Source: Talinum fruticosum (taxonomy: Eukaryota > Streptophyta > Magnoliopsida > Caryophyllales > Talinaceae). From it: a DNA stretch of 64,000 nt. The position numbers and the translations under genes were made by a program. Location: positions 734,501 to 798,500 of the forward strand of contig JAITYX010000052.1 in assembly GCA_021018815.1 (NCBI GenBank). The letters run 5' to 3'. The notes under the pieces are model-generated. The model was not told where the DNA came from. It saw only the letters and a program-made list of their open reading frames with translations, and searched no databases. Shown here piece by piece: positions 31,450 through 46,074 of the stretch; within the stretch, counting starts at the first letter, position 1; every line of letters begins with the position of its first letter.

Positions 31450-34400
31450 CTATTGGAACAAGCTCTTTAGTCTCTCCAATGATGTGGATGCCCTTTTGTT
31501 TGTTGGTTCGAGTACAAGGGCATATCCAAAATCTGCAACATAGAACCACGTTTTATTCACTAAATTTGCTGATTAACACCAGTTAAGATATATCAACCTG
31601 CATACAAAGTCCTGATAACTCTGATGACCATTATTAGCTCAAGGACTCAGGGATCAGTTGGGATAGCCATTGCATTAATTTATTTGTTCTGACCATAGGT
31701 GATCAACTACTACTGTCAAGGATGCAGTCATTAACTTGAAATTGTTGGTAGCATGGCACATAAATTGGAAGATTAGTAGGCTACTCATGAAGTGCACAAG
31801 TAGTTTAACAATAAGAATTTGTTTGATAAGGATAAAAATAAGAAATTTCGTGATTGCGTGTACATCTAACTATCAAAATATTAAGTATCCATTCACATAG
31901 AAGGTATAAAGCAATATCAAAAAAATTTCCAACTACTTCAGCCAGCCACTTTTGCTAAATTCATTCTCTAATCTATCCGTAAGAAACCTCATATACTGCA
32001 CCCCTCTCTTTCTACCTCCCTCCTTGGGGAGAAGGGTTACGACTATATGGTAGCACAAATTATAATTCACTCAGCAATAAAGCTAACTTACAACCCAGGT
32101 TACTTGTGTTCAACATAGCAGCTAATGATCAAGAAACCCCCCTTTTCTTTCTTCTCTTCCTTCTGTTTCTGGTTTTTTGTTGGATTTTTTTTGGGAGTGT
32201 TGAGCGGGGGAGAGAGAGAGTTGAGAAAGAAGGAGATAGCACATACCTTCAGTGGCTTCTCTGTAGTAGCCGAGCATTTCTCTCGCTGTTCCTCTACGTA
32301 GATATGCCTTCACATTCTGAGAAGAAAAAACATGCACAAATCAACACTTCAAATTTTTACGTACACAAAAGAACAATCCATTGTGAAGAGAAAAGCATAA
32401 CAGGAAAAGGCATTTTCTCACAGGAGTAATTACAAGAGCAAAGAAACCAAATACACAAAAAAAAAAAACATATTATTCCCTGTAATGTAATGTGTCTGTT
32501 TATTTTGGGGGGAGGTTTGAGCAGGTAAAGAAGAATCAGGGAAAGTGCTGAAGCGACTGAGAGTGCACTGCCCGTAGCCTCCATATCATAAACGCGTCAA
32601 TCAAAGACCACCAAAGTGTTCAAATTGTTTTGCCACAGAAAAACGTAGGGAAAAAAAAAAAAAAAAAGGCTCTTCTAGTCAATATTATTTGCATGATTCA
32701 GTTCTTGGTTCAAATGAAATGCAAAGACCAATCCAATACAATGGAGAAGGGTTGTAGAACCCAATGTACAATGTATGTAGGCCCTCAGGAGTTTTAATCA
32801 CTAGGATAAAACCTAATTGGCTAATTGCATGGTTTGATAAAACACAAAGATTCAGAGTTCAATCAACAGAATCATAATAGTAACTGTTAACCTTAATAAT
32901 TCATCAATTACTAGCTTTGGAATTATATAAAAAAATGAGCATCCTACTTGTTTTTATGATTAAACATGGATTCATTAACTAATAATGCCCATGATCATGC
33001 AGCACACAAAAGGACATGGAACTCATTTAATGATGTAAACTTTGAAACCACGTAAATAGTTTCAGACACCCACAGAAGGAGTAGCAAGCAAACAAACAGA
33101 AAGGAGGGCACCGAGAACCAAGAGGGCAAATTGCTGTTTCCTAGCAGAGCAATATTTTTAGACACCAGATAGTCGAATACCGAAAAACCTTCCACCTTAG
33201 GCGAGCATTGGGGGCCAAAGCTCCTTAAGCGGTTTCCATCCTACAACTCTTCACTGAAGATATCAATTAACATTACCCCTAGAATAAACCAGGTTTTGGA
33301 CCAGAAGGTGGAAACAGGCATAACACAGCGATACATTGAACAGGAGCAATGCTCTCCCCTGAAAAACAATAAGTAGTGTGCTACCCACTAACTCTCTTCC
33401 AGAGATGTGACTTGCAGAATCTCCAGAGGAAGGACATGAGGAATCCATTCCAAAGGAGCAAGCAACAAACATGCAAAAAGGAGAATGAGAACAAGAAGTA
33501 CAAACGGAAACAGAGAAAATAATGCACAGGACGGAAAAGAAAAGCAAGCAAAATGATAATGCTAATAATTATTAAAACATAACAGAATTGCTGCACAGCA
33601 ACTGCAGCAATGATTTTTATAAGCGATAGTTTCCTCCAGTGATGGTCAACTAATCATTTTGTCCCATGAGAAACTAAACCACAATATTACAAATCTAGGA
33701 GGCTGGAGAAGGAAATTAATAAGATGTCTTGGTACTGATATATGATCACCAACTCCAAACTTGATTAAACCAAATGATACTTGGACAATATACAATGCAA
33801 TACCTTCTTATCAAGGTTGATGGCCTTAGTACAATCTCCCTCAGCTTGGACAAAGCTGGCAACAAACAAGGAAACAAGATGTTAAGTACGAAAACCTACA
33901 GGGTCAATTCAATTATAGTCGGTCAAAACAACAAATCCTTCACACCTTCGAAGTTCCAAGTATGCAGCAGCCCGGTTACTATAGTATGTTGCATTGTTTC
34001 CATCAAGCTTGATAGCTTCTGTATAAAAACCAATTGCCTTCTGCCATTGTTTATCTTTGAATGCTTGATTACCCTACAATAAAGAAATCACAGATGGTAA
34101 AAAGCAAGAAACTTAAATAAGCTATGCAAAAACCCACCCCTTTCTAGGTGAGGCATACATGTAACTTTGAGCAGGCTACACTATTATTTCCAAAAGGTGA
34201 TGAGCAATCATTTGGATAATATTTTTCATGGGTTTGGGGCCTCTTCCCTCGATCCCCAATTACAGGATTGTGGCTAAAGGTATTATGATGGAGCATGTTG
34301 TGCCCTGATTCCGGATCTGTCGACACCCAGATCCTTGCTTATTTATTAACTGAACCATTAACCATATTGCAGAATTTATGCAGCTATCTATTAATGGATA

Positions 34401-37400
34401 GTTTCCCTGTTAGCTTGCGGCGACTGGAGCTGATGATCTAAGTTCATAAAAGAAAAAAGGAAATTGTCTGTGAAATGTTGGAAGACACACAAGAATTGGT
34501 ACTGCTGATATGGAAGATATCAAATTGATTGGGTTAAGTCCCCACCCAGTCTCTGGACACCCATCATACTTTCTTCATACATATCCAGGCCCTACATATC
34601 CTTTATATTAGCAAACACCCTTAATCTCATACCATCAGAACAACTATTACAATTTCTCATAATCTCTCTCGTTGGTGAAGAATCTGTTCAAAACTCCCTC
34701 CCTCTCTCTGTCTGCAATGTGCTGTTAGTCTTCTTATGAGATGGATCGCCCAGTAGTTGATCAGTCTTCCTGGAATCAAACTGAAAGGGCTCTCTGAGAT
34801 GACTATATCCCTCCTCTACCACTCACCCACTCACCCTTTTCTCACAATTTCTATAGTATGACTGTATGACTACTATAAATATCACCAGTGTTAAAACAAC
34901 AGGATCACAGCACTGAGCTTCCTTATATCATCCTAGCAGTCTTAAAATTAGAATAAAAACCTCAATACATGAGCCATTCTCCCTAACTTCCAATTATTTG
35001 ATTAGTATATAATCTGAACCAGATGCTTTACCATTCTTCATCTTGTGCAATGCCTCTTTTAACTTCACTTTTTAGTGACACGATTACACAAACTAGTACT
35101 TTGATGATCCTCACAGCATCCTAGTTTACTGGGCTTGACATTGTCATTTTCCTCATTATATTGTCCACAAAGGTACCCGATTACTCATTAGAAAAAACCA
35201 GAAACGAAAATCCTTACAATATTATTATTGTCATCTCCACTTGATAGCAGCTTTGTCCCCATCTTGAAACATGTCGCTTCCCCACATCTATCATCTTCTT
35301 CTCGCTCCGCCTTTGCCAATTAAAACACCCTTTTGTCCATATCACCAATTTTTGTTACCATCTTTCTTTACTCTAGGCTTCCATAAGTTCTCTCTTCACT
35401 TCCTTCCTTACAACCGCATATCATACTTAGTTTGCCTTTTCTTAATCTACATTGCCATAAATTTAAATACAGCACATGTGGCCTGCTGTGCTTTAACTAT
35501 TTCTTAAACCTCCCCACTTCACCATAACTGGCTCCTACTTAGTTTTAATATCCCATCTTGAGACTCCCAAGAGAAAGCAAATAAGCAATCTATGGATTCT
35601 AGTGCTACCCATATATTGTTTGCATCACCATCATTCTAAAGGTACTTCTCATTTTACCTTCACATTCAGGTTTGATGCAATCCTGGTCAAATTCCACCAT
35701 GTCGTCCTTGGGCAAGTATAATGTTGCTTTTTCTCTTCTGCCTCTTGATATACACATCTATACCCAAAATATTATTCTGGGTTGTCAAACAGTTGATAGG
35801 AATAAACTTATAACCGGCAGCTCTCAATGATTCAATATGTGCCCTAACCGTATACCCTATTAGACACGATCAATGCTCCTACTACCTAAAATGCAAGTTT
35901 CTCATCATTGGATTCATTGCATCAAATGCAACAACAAAAAATCTAAAAGTCTAAGAAAACCATTGTTCCTTCCTTAGTTTTCTCTCTACATGCCCAAAAT
36001 CACTGAGGGCACCAGCAGACCCATCAACTTTGGCTCCTACATGAGCATTGAATTTTCGCATTATTCTCATACAAGGTTGTTATTTATTATTGTGCTTTCG
36101 TTGTATGGTGATTGATTACAGTAGGATCCCGATGAAATAACCCTTACTTTCCAAATAAAATTCTAAGTACCATTAACAAAATGCATTGAACTATTTTAGT
36201 TCAGTTGATAAACCATACTCGGACTAATAAAAGAAAATGGATGCCTTATTCTCATAACCCCCCCAAAACACACCCACACACACAATTAAAAAAATTGAGA
36301 AAAACTATGAGTCATACACATGCACACATCTAGATTCTACACACAAGCGCACAGAACAGCAGTTGTTAGGTAGTGATATAGAGCATTTTTCACAACCAAT
36401 TGCAAAATGGGTGCTTTCAAATGTCAACTATTGAAAGCAACATAAACACAGAAAAATCAGGGTACAGAAGTCATTTGACCTTTTCTTTCGCAATCTCTGC
36501 AGATCTCTCCTTACTAATGGTGCTGGTAGTAGTTTTAGACTTAGAAGCCACATCTCCTTGCTCTTGAAGAGATGCATACATGGATTGCACTGTGTCCAAT
36601 AAAAATCGGTCACCCCCATGCCTGGCTATGAAGGACACTGAAACAGGAGACCTGTTGTGATATCCAAGTGGTACAGTAACCTGTATTAATGAACATCAGG
36701 TCAAGCAACAAGAACATAAACTTACATATGAGCACACAATCAATTCCACAGAAAGAAGGGAAGAGTTTACCTGGCAACACCCAGACAAGCTGGCTATAGA
36801 GGACAGGCTGAATAAACGACTCTCTGAGGACATATCCTTTTTCCCAACTTTTGGGGGAGGATCAGCAAACGTAGGGATAACAAGAATTGCATCATCCTGT
36901 TAAGACGATCAAAGTCAACAGGTAAATAAAAGGATAGAAATCACAGAACAATCTGACACATTATGGCTGAACTTTTGGGACCAACTCACAATTATTTCCA
37001 ACCCATTAAATGCACCACATAATGTTTGGCGAACAGTGTCTCATTGGGCAACTTCCATAATATTAGATCATCACAGTTTTGAGTTCAATTTAAAAAATAA
37101 AGAAAAGAAAAGAAAAGTTGGTTTCTTTCACATATATTTTCTATATTTAGAATGAAGCAAACATGCCTCTACGTGCATTTGACCAAGCCCGTGAGACAGA
37201 ACCTCACTCTCCATGATATAAGCTCCCAGCCCACATTAAGCTGCAAAGTAAGCATACACTGACACCATTTGCCAGTTGCTCTGAAGTAAAGAAGAATCCA
37301 GCAACAGCCTTGAAGAAGTTTGAGAGAGATTATTCTTGCCAACCAAGGAGTAGAAGTGAATGGAACAGTGATTATTAACTCTAAGGTTTGAAATGGAAAA

Positions 37401-40400
37401 CTGCAATCTTCAACAACAGGCAGGTTGGTGCACAATTGTAAATCATTCAATTGGACAGAAACTATTTCTAGGAAGATTCACAGTAATAACCTCATAACAA
37501 GGACCAAGGAATGAAACAAATTGTGAGAAATGGGAGAAGGATTCTGTAGAATTAAACATAGGTCCACCTTGGAATCAAATAGGGAGGGAGAAATACAAGT
37601 CTCCGGAAAGTAAGAGCAGAGATTAGGATCAGAAATGAACACATTGAAAAGGAGCTCAAATTTGGACCAACCCTGTAATATGCTTTACCTTTGATAGTAG
37701 CAGATCTTTATTTTAATGACCGCAGCAGATATTAATTAGAACAGAACTCATGCCCCACTGTAAACCGCCATACAAAATGATCTACTTTTGCTAGATAGGA
37801 AGATTTTCACAATCATCGAAGCACAAGGACACAATGTCCACGTAAAGTACTAAAGGTACCAAATTTTCAAACTCACACAGTTTTGCTGCAGAGTATGTTA
37901 GCAAATCAGCAGCTTGTTCATTTCGTAAAGCATGAAAATCTTACCTTCAAAAGTGAATTTAGTGCAGATCGCATTTCATTCCTAACTGTCTGCAGCTTTT
38001 GGATCTCCATTTCATCAAGGGCATGGTCTTCACGCAACTGTGCTTTGATACCGGCATCTATATCAGGTTTCACCGAAGTCATCCACTCTTCATGATTTTC
38101 CTTGAATTCATACCTGTAACAGGAATCAGGTACAGAGACTACAGTAGTTCTAAGAAAAAGTTGGCTATCTATTTGGTAACATAATGGAAGAAAATTCTTA
38201 GAAGAAAGCAACTCCCTCACCCCCCAAAAAAAAAAAAAAATGAAAAGGGAAACAGAAGAGGACTCTAATTTCCAACTGATATACTCCTTTACACAATAAA
38301 ATCTAGCTTCAATAAAGATGCCAAAGAAGCAACCTCTTTAGAAATACATAACCCTTCAAAACTATGAGAATATTTTGTTCATCGACATCCTCGAGAAAAA
38401 TTGAACACAATGTAACAGATTCTTTCAAGTATTATTGATAAACAGTAAGCTACTAAGCACAGCTACAGTGTTAGACAAAAGAAAGCAACTAAAGCAATAC
38501 CAGATGAGAAATATTGTGAGCCGACACTGCCTTCTGGAGCTGGCCCAACTAACAGAGGAAAGGAAACCTATTCTATCCTTAGAAGAGCCTCGCACAATGT
38601 CAAGATAAACACAAGAATTTATAACTTAATGTCACATTCTTCAAGATAATAGCTAATTCTCTCCGTGCCAAGTGAGCAAGCATATAAATTACATTGAATT
38701 TCCTCAGACAATTACAAGGCATTAAAATATAAGTTCACATTGAATTACATTGAAATCCTTTCGAGCTCTCACGAGCAAGATCATTTCATGCAACAAAACA
38801 AGCTCTGTAATTGCCATTGAAAAACAAAAAGTTTGATTTATTTATCTTTTTACCTTAGGAGAACTTGCATCAAATGACCAAGCACGCTCAATATAGAAGT
38901 CTTTGCTTCACCATTCATCTTCTCACTTGAAAATGCCGACAAACTGGGGACCTTGGTGCTTAAATATGTGCCAAGATTTTCATGTCTTAAGACTTGACCT
39001 GAAATACTGCTAATCAAAATCATGCCATGGAACTTGCATGACAACACATGATGTCATGAAGAATTAAAAATCAAGAAACTAGATGATAATGGTTGAATAT
39101 ATGATGAACAGAATAAATAAGAAAAACATGCGCTGGTGTTCAAGTGAAAATAAGATTTAAAAAACCCTAATGTAGCATTTGGTTGAATGTAATCACCATG
39201 CAACGCAAACAAGTTTGTAATGGTATTTCCATTACTCTATTGTGTTTTGTGAGGGTATTGCAATCAAACACCTACCATGCAATTATGATTATAAACTACG
39301 CTATCATGGTAACTTTACACGGTTAATAGCATTGCATTACATCAAACCAAACGCTACATTAAATTGTAATGAACAATTATCCTCTCTGCTTTGTGATGAA
39401 GAGAAATTACAGACAGAGGCAAAGGGTTAATTCATCCTATTCTAAAAATAACCTAAGCAAGCAACCCCAGAGAGAGCTAAAGGACATACTTCCAAATATC
39501 TTTTCTGTGGATCTAATCACGGGCTGACTGACCCGGTCAACAGGAATTTTGAGCAGGTCAAAGCAGTCATCTGCCATTATTATTTGCCTCGGATTGCGTG
39601 AAGCTGCAAATTGTAGTTGCATCATGATATAACCAACACGCCGTAGCACACTAGGATCTTTGGCGAAGCAACCTGAAAGTAAAAAGTTATTTATTAAACT
39701 AATTTGCAGTTGGCATCATAAGTTCTTCCATATCTCACCAGTACAGAAGTAAGCAGACAAATCAATATAAATACGCAAAACAACCATAGAGTAATAACAA
39801 TATGAATACATATTATTTCATTTATTCACACCTTCACAGTAGCAATAAATAAGTAGCAGCAGCTGTTCAGTACATGCAATTACAATTACTATAATCAGAC
39901 GCATGGAATGAGCAGTTTGGAGGCAGTACTGATTGAAAGAATTCCTATTTCCCCATAGGCAAATATGCCTTCACGATGTCTCACAAGAGTAGAAGACCAT
40001 CCCTGACTTTTTTTTTCACCAAACCAAATCCATGAATTTAACTAGTAATGGCTGGGGTCGTTACTCAAAGCAAGCTAGTAGTTATATGTAAACAGGAGAA
40101 AGTGTCACAATCTGCTATTCTGAAAACTTTCCACTCTACGCTCCTTTGAAAGACAAATAGCGGACATGCTGTCAGTAATCTCAGACAGCAGGATATTCTG
40201 TTTTACATAGATCATAGGTCAGAGCACAACGAGCATTTGCCTAGAGCCCTGTGACAAAAAAATGCCCTGTGAGGTTATCCTGCTTTTTAATTGTCTTTCA
40301 GATTTGAGAGTTTCATGCAAATATTTACAATATATAGTGCTTCAGGACTCAGGAGTTACAGTCTCACTCCGGGGACTGCACAAGATACATACACAAGTAT

Positions 40401-43400
40401 CCTTCCTAAGAGGTGACCATGTATCTACCGTCTACCCTGAAGCAGACATTGTACACTAACCTTTGGAGAGTATTCTTTCCAAAATGAATATTCAGATTAA
40501 TAAATTTACTTATCCTCAAACACAAAGAGGGGGGTTCATTAAACGCTCAAGCAAGAATCAATGACATTGGACAGATGAACAGTACTAGTCAAGATGGTCA
40601 GCAAAGGTACTGACCTCTCCTCTCCACACTTCAACTAGAAAGCAAAAATGTTATTTTACATGAAAAAGGCTCTCCTCTCTCATTGAAAGCAAAGAAAAGA
40701 TAGGAAATTCTTGACAGCCAAACGGAGCTACTGGGAAAAAAATAATAAATGATAAGCTACTTCCAGTGAGGTAAATGATCCTCTCGCAATTGGTGTATAC
40801 AGTCTACGAGGAAAGAAGAAAGATGATATATGTGTCAGCATAACTGCACTAGTAAGAACACTAACTTGGACAATCCCAACCATTCGGTGAAGACTTACTC
40901 CGAATGGATTTTCAATATCAAGTACTGGCTTCAAGAGAAACAAAAACGGCACTCAATTGAGGGTCCATTCAATCAAAAATTGACTCCCATGTGACCATCA
41001 GACATGACAATGGGCTCAAAAATGATCTCTCAATCAGAGAACTACTATGACAATCAAACTAGGCAGGGGAATTTTCTAGTGTGCAACATGTAACCTCACT
41101 TCCTCTTCTTTTTCTTTTTTGGATTTGAGCCCTGCGGGTTGTAACCATATACCACTCAACATAATAAAGGTTTTTTTAATATAAAGGTTTTTATCGTCAA
41201 TGTCAACATTTTAGAACTTTCCCTTCAATATTTTTTCAAGGTAAAAAACAACACCATCATGATAAATGTTCTTATCATTATGATTTTTTGTCAAACAAAG
41301 TAGAATTTCAACCATAGCACATCATATGCTTACATACCAACAGTATCCAGGCTTGTTGAAACAGGAATAATCCCTGTATGTGAAACAACCCCCTGTGAAG
41401 ACTTAAATCCAATGATGTTGCAAAATCCTGCTGGCAGCCGAACACCACCAACCGCATCCATGCCTGCAAACAATAAGAAAAGACATTACGTTTTGCCAAA
41501 CTTATTTGAGAGGCATCGGGAAAACATCTCCTCAAAATTTCAAAAGATAGCAAAAATGTTCAATATGACTACATTGGATGCATATGGCAGAATTGAGATA
41601 TACGTGAACCCCGAGCTTCCAAGCATGGCAGTAAATTGAATATTTTAGCATCATCAATGGCTTGTAAACTCCACAAAACTACAGCGCAAGAGAGAATCAA
41701 ACAACGAGACCAAAATGTCAAGACTCAGAAATTAACAATTTAAACAATCACAGAAGCACTTGCTCTTTCTTCAAAACTTCCACCTTTTCATTCAAGAATG
41801 AAGCCCACACCATTCATGGGTACCTCACTGCTCAAGTCGTTACTTACATCACTATTATCCCACCAACTATTTATACCTTCCATGTACCATTTGTGGAATA
41901 CAGCCAAGCCAGAGCATACAGCCTGAAGGCCTGATTCAATCTCTCACAACTTAAAAATTCAACAACCATCCACACAAGAGTACACACACGTGAAAATACT
42001 TTTCCAGAAACTAGATATACTTTCCTTCTTTACTTCAGGTCTTGGAACTTTATGAGGTCTAGTTCCCAAAGTACTTGACATTCTCATCTTGGTTAATGAT
42101 TTAAGATAGCAATTATGCCTCAAACTCCCTTCTGAGTTCCAAAAGTAATATACTGTCTACCCAAATTGCCCATTTATATCCAACCACCCAAACCAAAGCA
42201 ATACAGCTCTAACAGAACGTACATTGACCGTGATTTTCATCAAGATTAGAGGTATATGCAGAACAGGAAGGTATAAAACTTATCAAGTAACTGCAATATC
42301 CAACATGCACTCTAAGTAAGCTACCCCATTCAGGAGGGAAAAGATGAGTGATTTCACGTCAGGACAAGAAACATAAATATAATGAAGCTCACCTAAAGCG
42401 AAATCAACAAGACCGGCAGCTACAGCAACAGCAGCTCCACTGCACGATCCTCCAGGTACCCTATCAGGAGCTGCAGGATTTGTAGGTGTTCCATAGTGCT
42501 TGTTTTCTCCAGTGATACTGAAAATAGAAATTTAAAGGTGACCTAGCACAATTAGACTACAACTTGGTTCAAGCTATCAAAGTTATATGAAGTTTCCAAA
42601 TACTAGGCTTTTTACCAAGATACACAGATATAAAACAGTTCAGCCAACATCAGCATATTTTTTCGTAGAAGATTAGAACTAAGCTAGATGATCAATAAAT
42701 GGACCCTACTGCAAGTCTTAATCCCATCTCCTAATACTGTAATGACTAAACTACAGATTTTAGCAGTAAATTTTCCAATATCAACGTGCATTATACTTGC
42801 ATTGTACAATGGAAGTCTCCATGACAGCTTATAAATTTAACAAGTGATATGCATTTGAAAATTTTTCAACAAGAAACCCCATCAAATAAGGCATGAAAAA
42901 CCTAAAGAGCATACAATATGCTACACACCTGAATGCCATCTCATCAATAACTGTTTTTCCAACACATGTAGCACCACCTTCAACCACAGTTGACACCACA
43001 GAAGCAGTCCTAGAAGCAGCCTCATGAGTCTTCGCCCAGTCTGGATTGCCAAACCCAGTTACATGTGCCTCAATGTCAAATCTGCATGGGTTAAACCAGA
43101 CACAGAAATAAGTTCAAGAAAGGACCACAAAAGGAACACCAATATCTACTGCAGGGTAGAGCGAAGCACACATTCAAGTGAAACAACTAATTAGCACAGA
43201 TTAAAATGCAATTTGCAAGCAAGAACTGAATGAAAGAACAATGAACACAACTCGGCAGAGAATAGTTTTAAGGAGGATGACGTCATATTCGTTTACTGTG
43301 GTGAAGGAAGTATCTTGGTAGGAGTATGGGACATTGAATCAGCTCGCAAAGAATATTCAGCTCACATGATTTATTTTTGTTCATAATTTATCATTTTTGA

Positions 43401-44794
43401 TAGAATAGATGTGATTTCAGAGCAGAACCTACTGCAGTTATTTCAAGAATTTTCTGAAGTATCCAGCTCATCTACCAATTTCGGATCAACAATGGAGGGC
43501 TCATTTTGAGTAAGGTAGCTATTAAGAGAGGTTGCTAACGATTAAGTACTTTGGTGCACGTGTCTAGTAAAAAACTCGGACTGCAGTGGTGGAAGCCTTT
43601 ACATGACAAGGTGGTGACTCCGAGGAAATTCAGATATCACAATTCATTTGCAGCTAATTCCTGCAATTATCTTTGCAACTCATATTGGGTTCAGATTTTC
43701 ATTATCCAAAAGGACCCTATTATACAGCTCTAGAGCATTTATAGGATTTTTCTCTCGACTGGAAAGAATAGCACCAGAAAGAGAATCCTTGTGGCCTGGG
43801 ATAACGAATATAGGCCAAAGTCTCACGGTGGTCTAGGGATTTTTATTTGGCAACTTGGAATGCCACTGCTTCAGGAAAATTAACTTTGTTGTTTGCAACG
43901 AATAGGGAAAACTATGAGTAGACTTCATGCTTGACAGATCAAAAGGAAGGATTTCCGGCCTAGGGAAACTCCTAAACAAGCAGCTATGTTATTCAAAAGA
44001 TATTCGATGTTAACATCCGGCGCATTGTTTGCTCTCAACAGGGGACACATATACTAAACTACCATTTTATAAATAAGAGACTAAGAGTCACTAATAATAC
44101 TTTTATTTTCTTCCAAAAATAGAGCATGAGTCATTTTCATAAGAACGTGAATTGCCCATATATCCTTGGAAATAGAACAATAAATGAAATACACATCAAT
44201 ATTCAATATTTGTGCTAAAAATAATCATCATGGATTAAGGTGTTGTAACTTCCCAGATAGCATCAGAGGGTGTTGGATTATAATTATGGAATCTACCATC
44301 AGAATCCCACTAGCATCTTCGAGCCGATTCGGCTTCATCAAGAAATAGAAAGAAACTGTCTTCTGTTCCAAATTTACACTATTCACGGCCCTCCTACAGC
44401 TAATACCAAAAAGTAACCAAGTTCCCAGATGACGGAACTTATCAAATTTCCCACAATTGTAATTCCTACTACAGAGAGATGCGCATGAACCAAATTTAAA
44501 GGGTAAAAAGGCCAAGAAACTAATTAACAAGATGAAGTTAAAACATAATAATTACTAATATAACACAAACTAATCAAGAACATGAACTTACAAATCGGAA
44601 ACGGCGAAAGTGAGGCCAGTGAGAGGGTTGGGGGCTTTGGGAGGAGCAGGTTGAGGAGGGGGAAGAAGTTGGAGCCTCTCAATGAAGGCGCCAAAGTCTT
44701 GTCTAACAGCCCTTTTGAGCTTTCTAGTCATAAGCAGAATACCCGCCAACCCCAACCCGAGTAAGACCCATATGTTGGCTGATTGCGACGCCAT
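31450..44794 (-). CDS. TOC64: Plastid outer-envelope import receptor TOC64 (amidase-like + TPR)
   Basis: Docking receptor for chaperone-bound preproteins at the chloroplast outer envelope. Exons (minus): 44794-44592, 43081-42929, 42517-42393, 41463-41338, 39672-39490, 38998-38854, 38113-37945, 36896-36771, 36680-36480, 34073-33946, 33855-33804, 32316-32247 and 31532-31450 (TAG); all GT-AG, phases consistent, 587 aa (Toc64-III about 589). MASQSAN is the first ATG-started frame; upstream GTG codons are ignored. An N-terminal membrane helix ([15 protein letters not shown]) precedes the amidase-like domain. In that domain the catalytic Ser of the TGGSVR signature is Gly167 (AVGGVR) and the catalytic Lys is Ser66 (FAVSD), so it should be inactive. 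Three C-terminal TPRs ([30 protein letters not shown]) bind Hsp90/Hsp70 tails. The close paralogue mtOM64 is less likely: the N-terminus ([20 protein letters not shown]) is Toc64-III type. Confidence 0.95.
39168..39361. mobile_element. MITE in TOC64 intron 5
   Basis: About 194 bp with 26-base terminal inverted repeats. The left end begins TAATGTAGCATTTGGTTGAA; the reverse complement of the right end begins TAATGTAGCGTTTGGTTTGA. The outer TAA may be the target duplication, giving the same TAA plus ATTTGG-like pattern as the element at 5298. It is non-coding and lies between TOC64 exons 5 and 6. Confidence 0.7.
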
Positions 44795-44839
44795 AGATGT
44801 GATATTGGACACCTCAAAATGAATGAAACTAAGATGGGT

Positions 44840-44848
44840 TTAGGGTTT
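44840..44848 (-). promoter_or_regulatory. Telo-box in the TOC64 leader/promoter
   Basis: AAACCCTAA on the coding (minus) strand about 45 bases upstream of the TOC64 ATG, the same motif as before TIM23. Its role is inferred from known plant promoters. Confidence 0.4.
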
Positions 44849-45730
44849 CTGGGCGTCTGGGTTGGCAAGGAGAGAAAGGTAATGGAGAGCGATGGGTAGA
44901 GATTAGGGAGAGGGGAGAGGGGAGAGGGGAGAAGGGGACGAGGAAGGGAGAGAGAGCGTGACGCTGAGACACACGAATAAGTCCAGAGTTGGTAATCTCT
45001 CTCTATGAATCTCGAACCATATAACAAATTTGTACGTGATGCAAATATCAAAGCGGCTTAGCTGCTTGTTGAAGGTTTCAAGGGTTATGATTCAACATGG
45101 TTGATTGATTAGTATATTTTATATTTTATAATTTTTATTTTTATTTTTATTTTTATTTTTTATAAATAAGACAATCAAGTTCTGTTCAGTTTAGTAGTAA
45201 AATTAGTTATTAATTGTTATCGGTATTGCCAACGGTTATAATTAACGCTTATGATTAACGAGTTATCGGTTGTTAGTAATTTCAAATGCTATTATAACTT
45301 ATAATGCAAACAAGCCTAAACTAATGGATTAAAAGAAATAAGAATGGAGGTATTGTAACCTTTCACAAAAGCTCTAATAAGCTTCTCAATACTAGTGTCC
45401 TTTTTGATATCTAAATTGACACAAGACACGTATTAGACAAAAAAAAACACATTTTTTTATATAAAGATAAATTTTATTATTGAAAAGTCATACGGCATCT
45501 AAAAAAATTTTGACAATAGTGAATCTAAAATATTAAAATATATTTTTATTTTGATGAAATTAATGGTAAATATTTTATTCCGACTTTATATTTAAAGCAT
45601 CAATCTAACCATAAAAAATGTTTGTCGGGTTCAATGTCTTTCTAAAGTGTCAACAAGCTATATTTTAACTTCATTAGATAAGTATGTGTGATATAACATA
45701 TCCAATTGAAATAAATATCACCTTGATTGA
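44849..45730. other. TOC64 promoter region
   Basis: Purine-rich leader followed by AT-rich DNA with (ATTTTT)n-type repeats near 45120-45170. It ends at the ATTGA target duplication of the solo LTR. No gene seen. Confidence 0.5.
44912..44937 (+). other. G-quadruplex motif upstream of TOC64
   Basis: Four GGGG runs separated by AGA, AGA and AGAA on the plus strand, i.e. the template strand of TOC64, about 120-145 bases before its ATG. This meets the canonical four-tract quadruplex pattern with short loops. Confidence 0.6.
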
Positions 45731-46074
45731 TGTAATACTCCGAAACTTAATCGTAATTAATTTTGCATTTTATCGTCTTCATATTGTTAAAGAGTTTTGA
45801 GCGCGCAAAATACGAAATCGAAATAAAAGAAGCGAACAAGTTTGATAATCGCAAATAATAATGGATAATTCGTACAAATTTACGATTGCAAAATGTATAT
45901 ATGTTCGAATAATTTTATTCCGAATTTGAATAAATTAAATTAATAAGTAAAAAGAAATAAAATAAAACAGTATACATATATATACAAATTATTATAACAC
46001 AAATAGAAAAAAAAGGGAAAAAAGGGGAAGAAGGAGATGGTGGAAGGATCGGGAATAAATCAGTGGGGTGTTTG

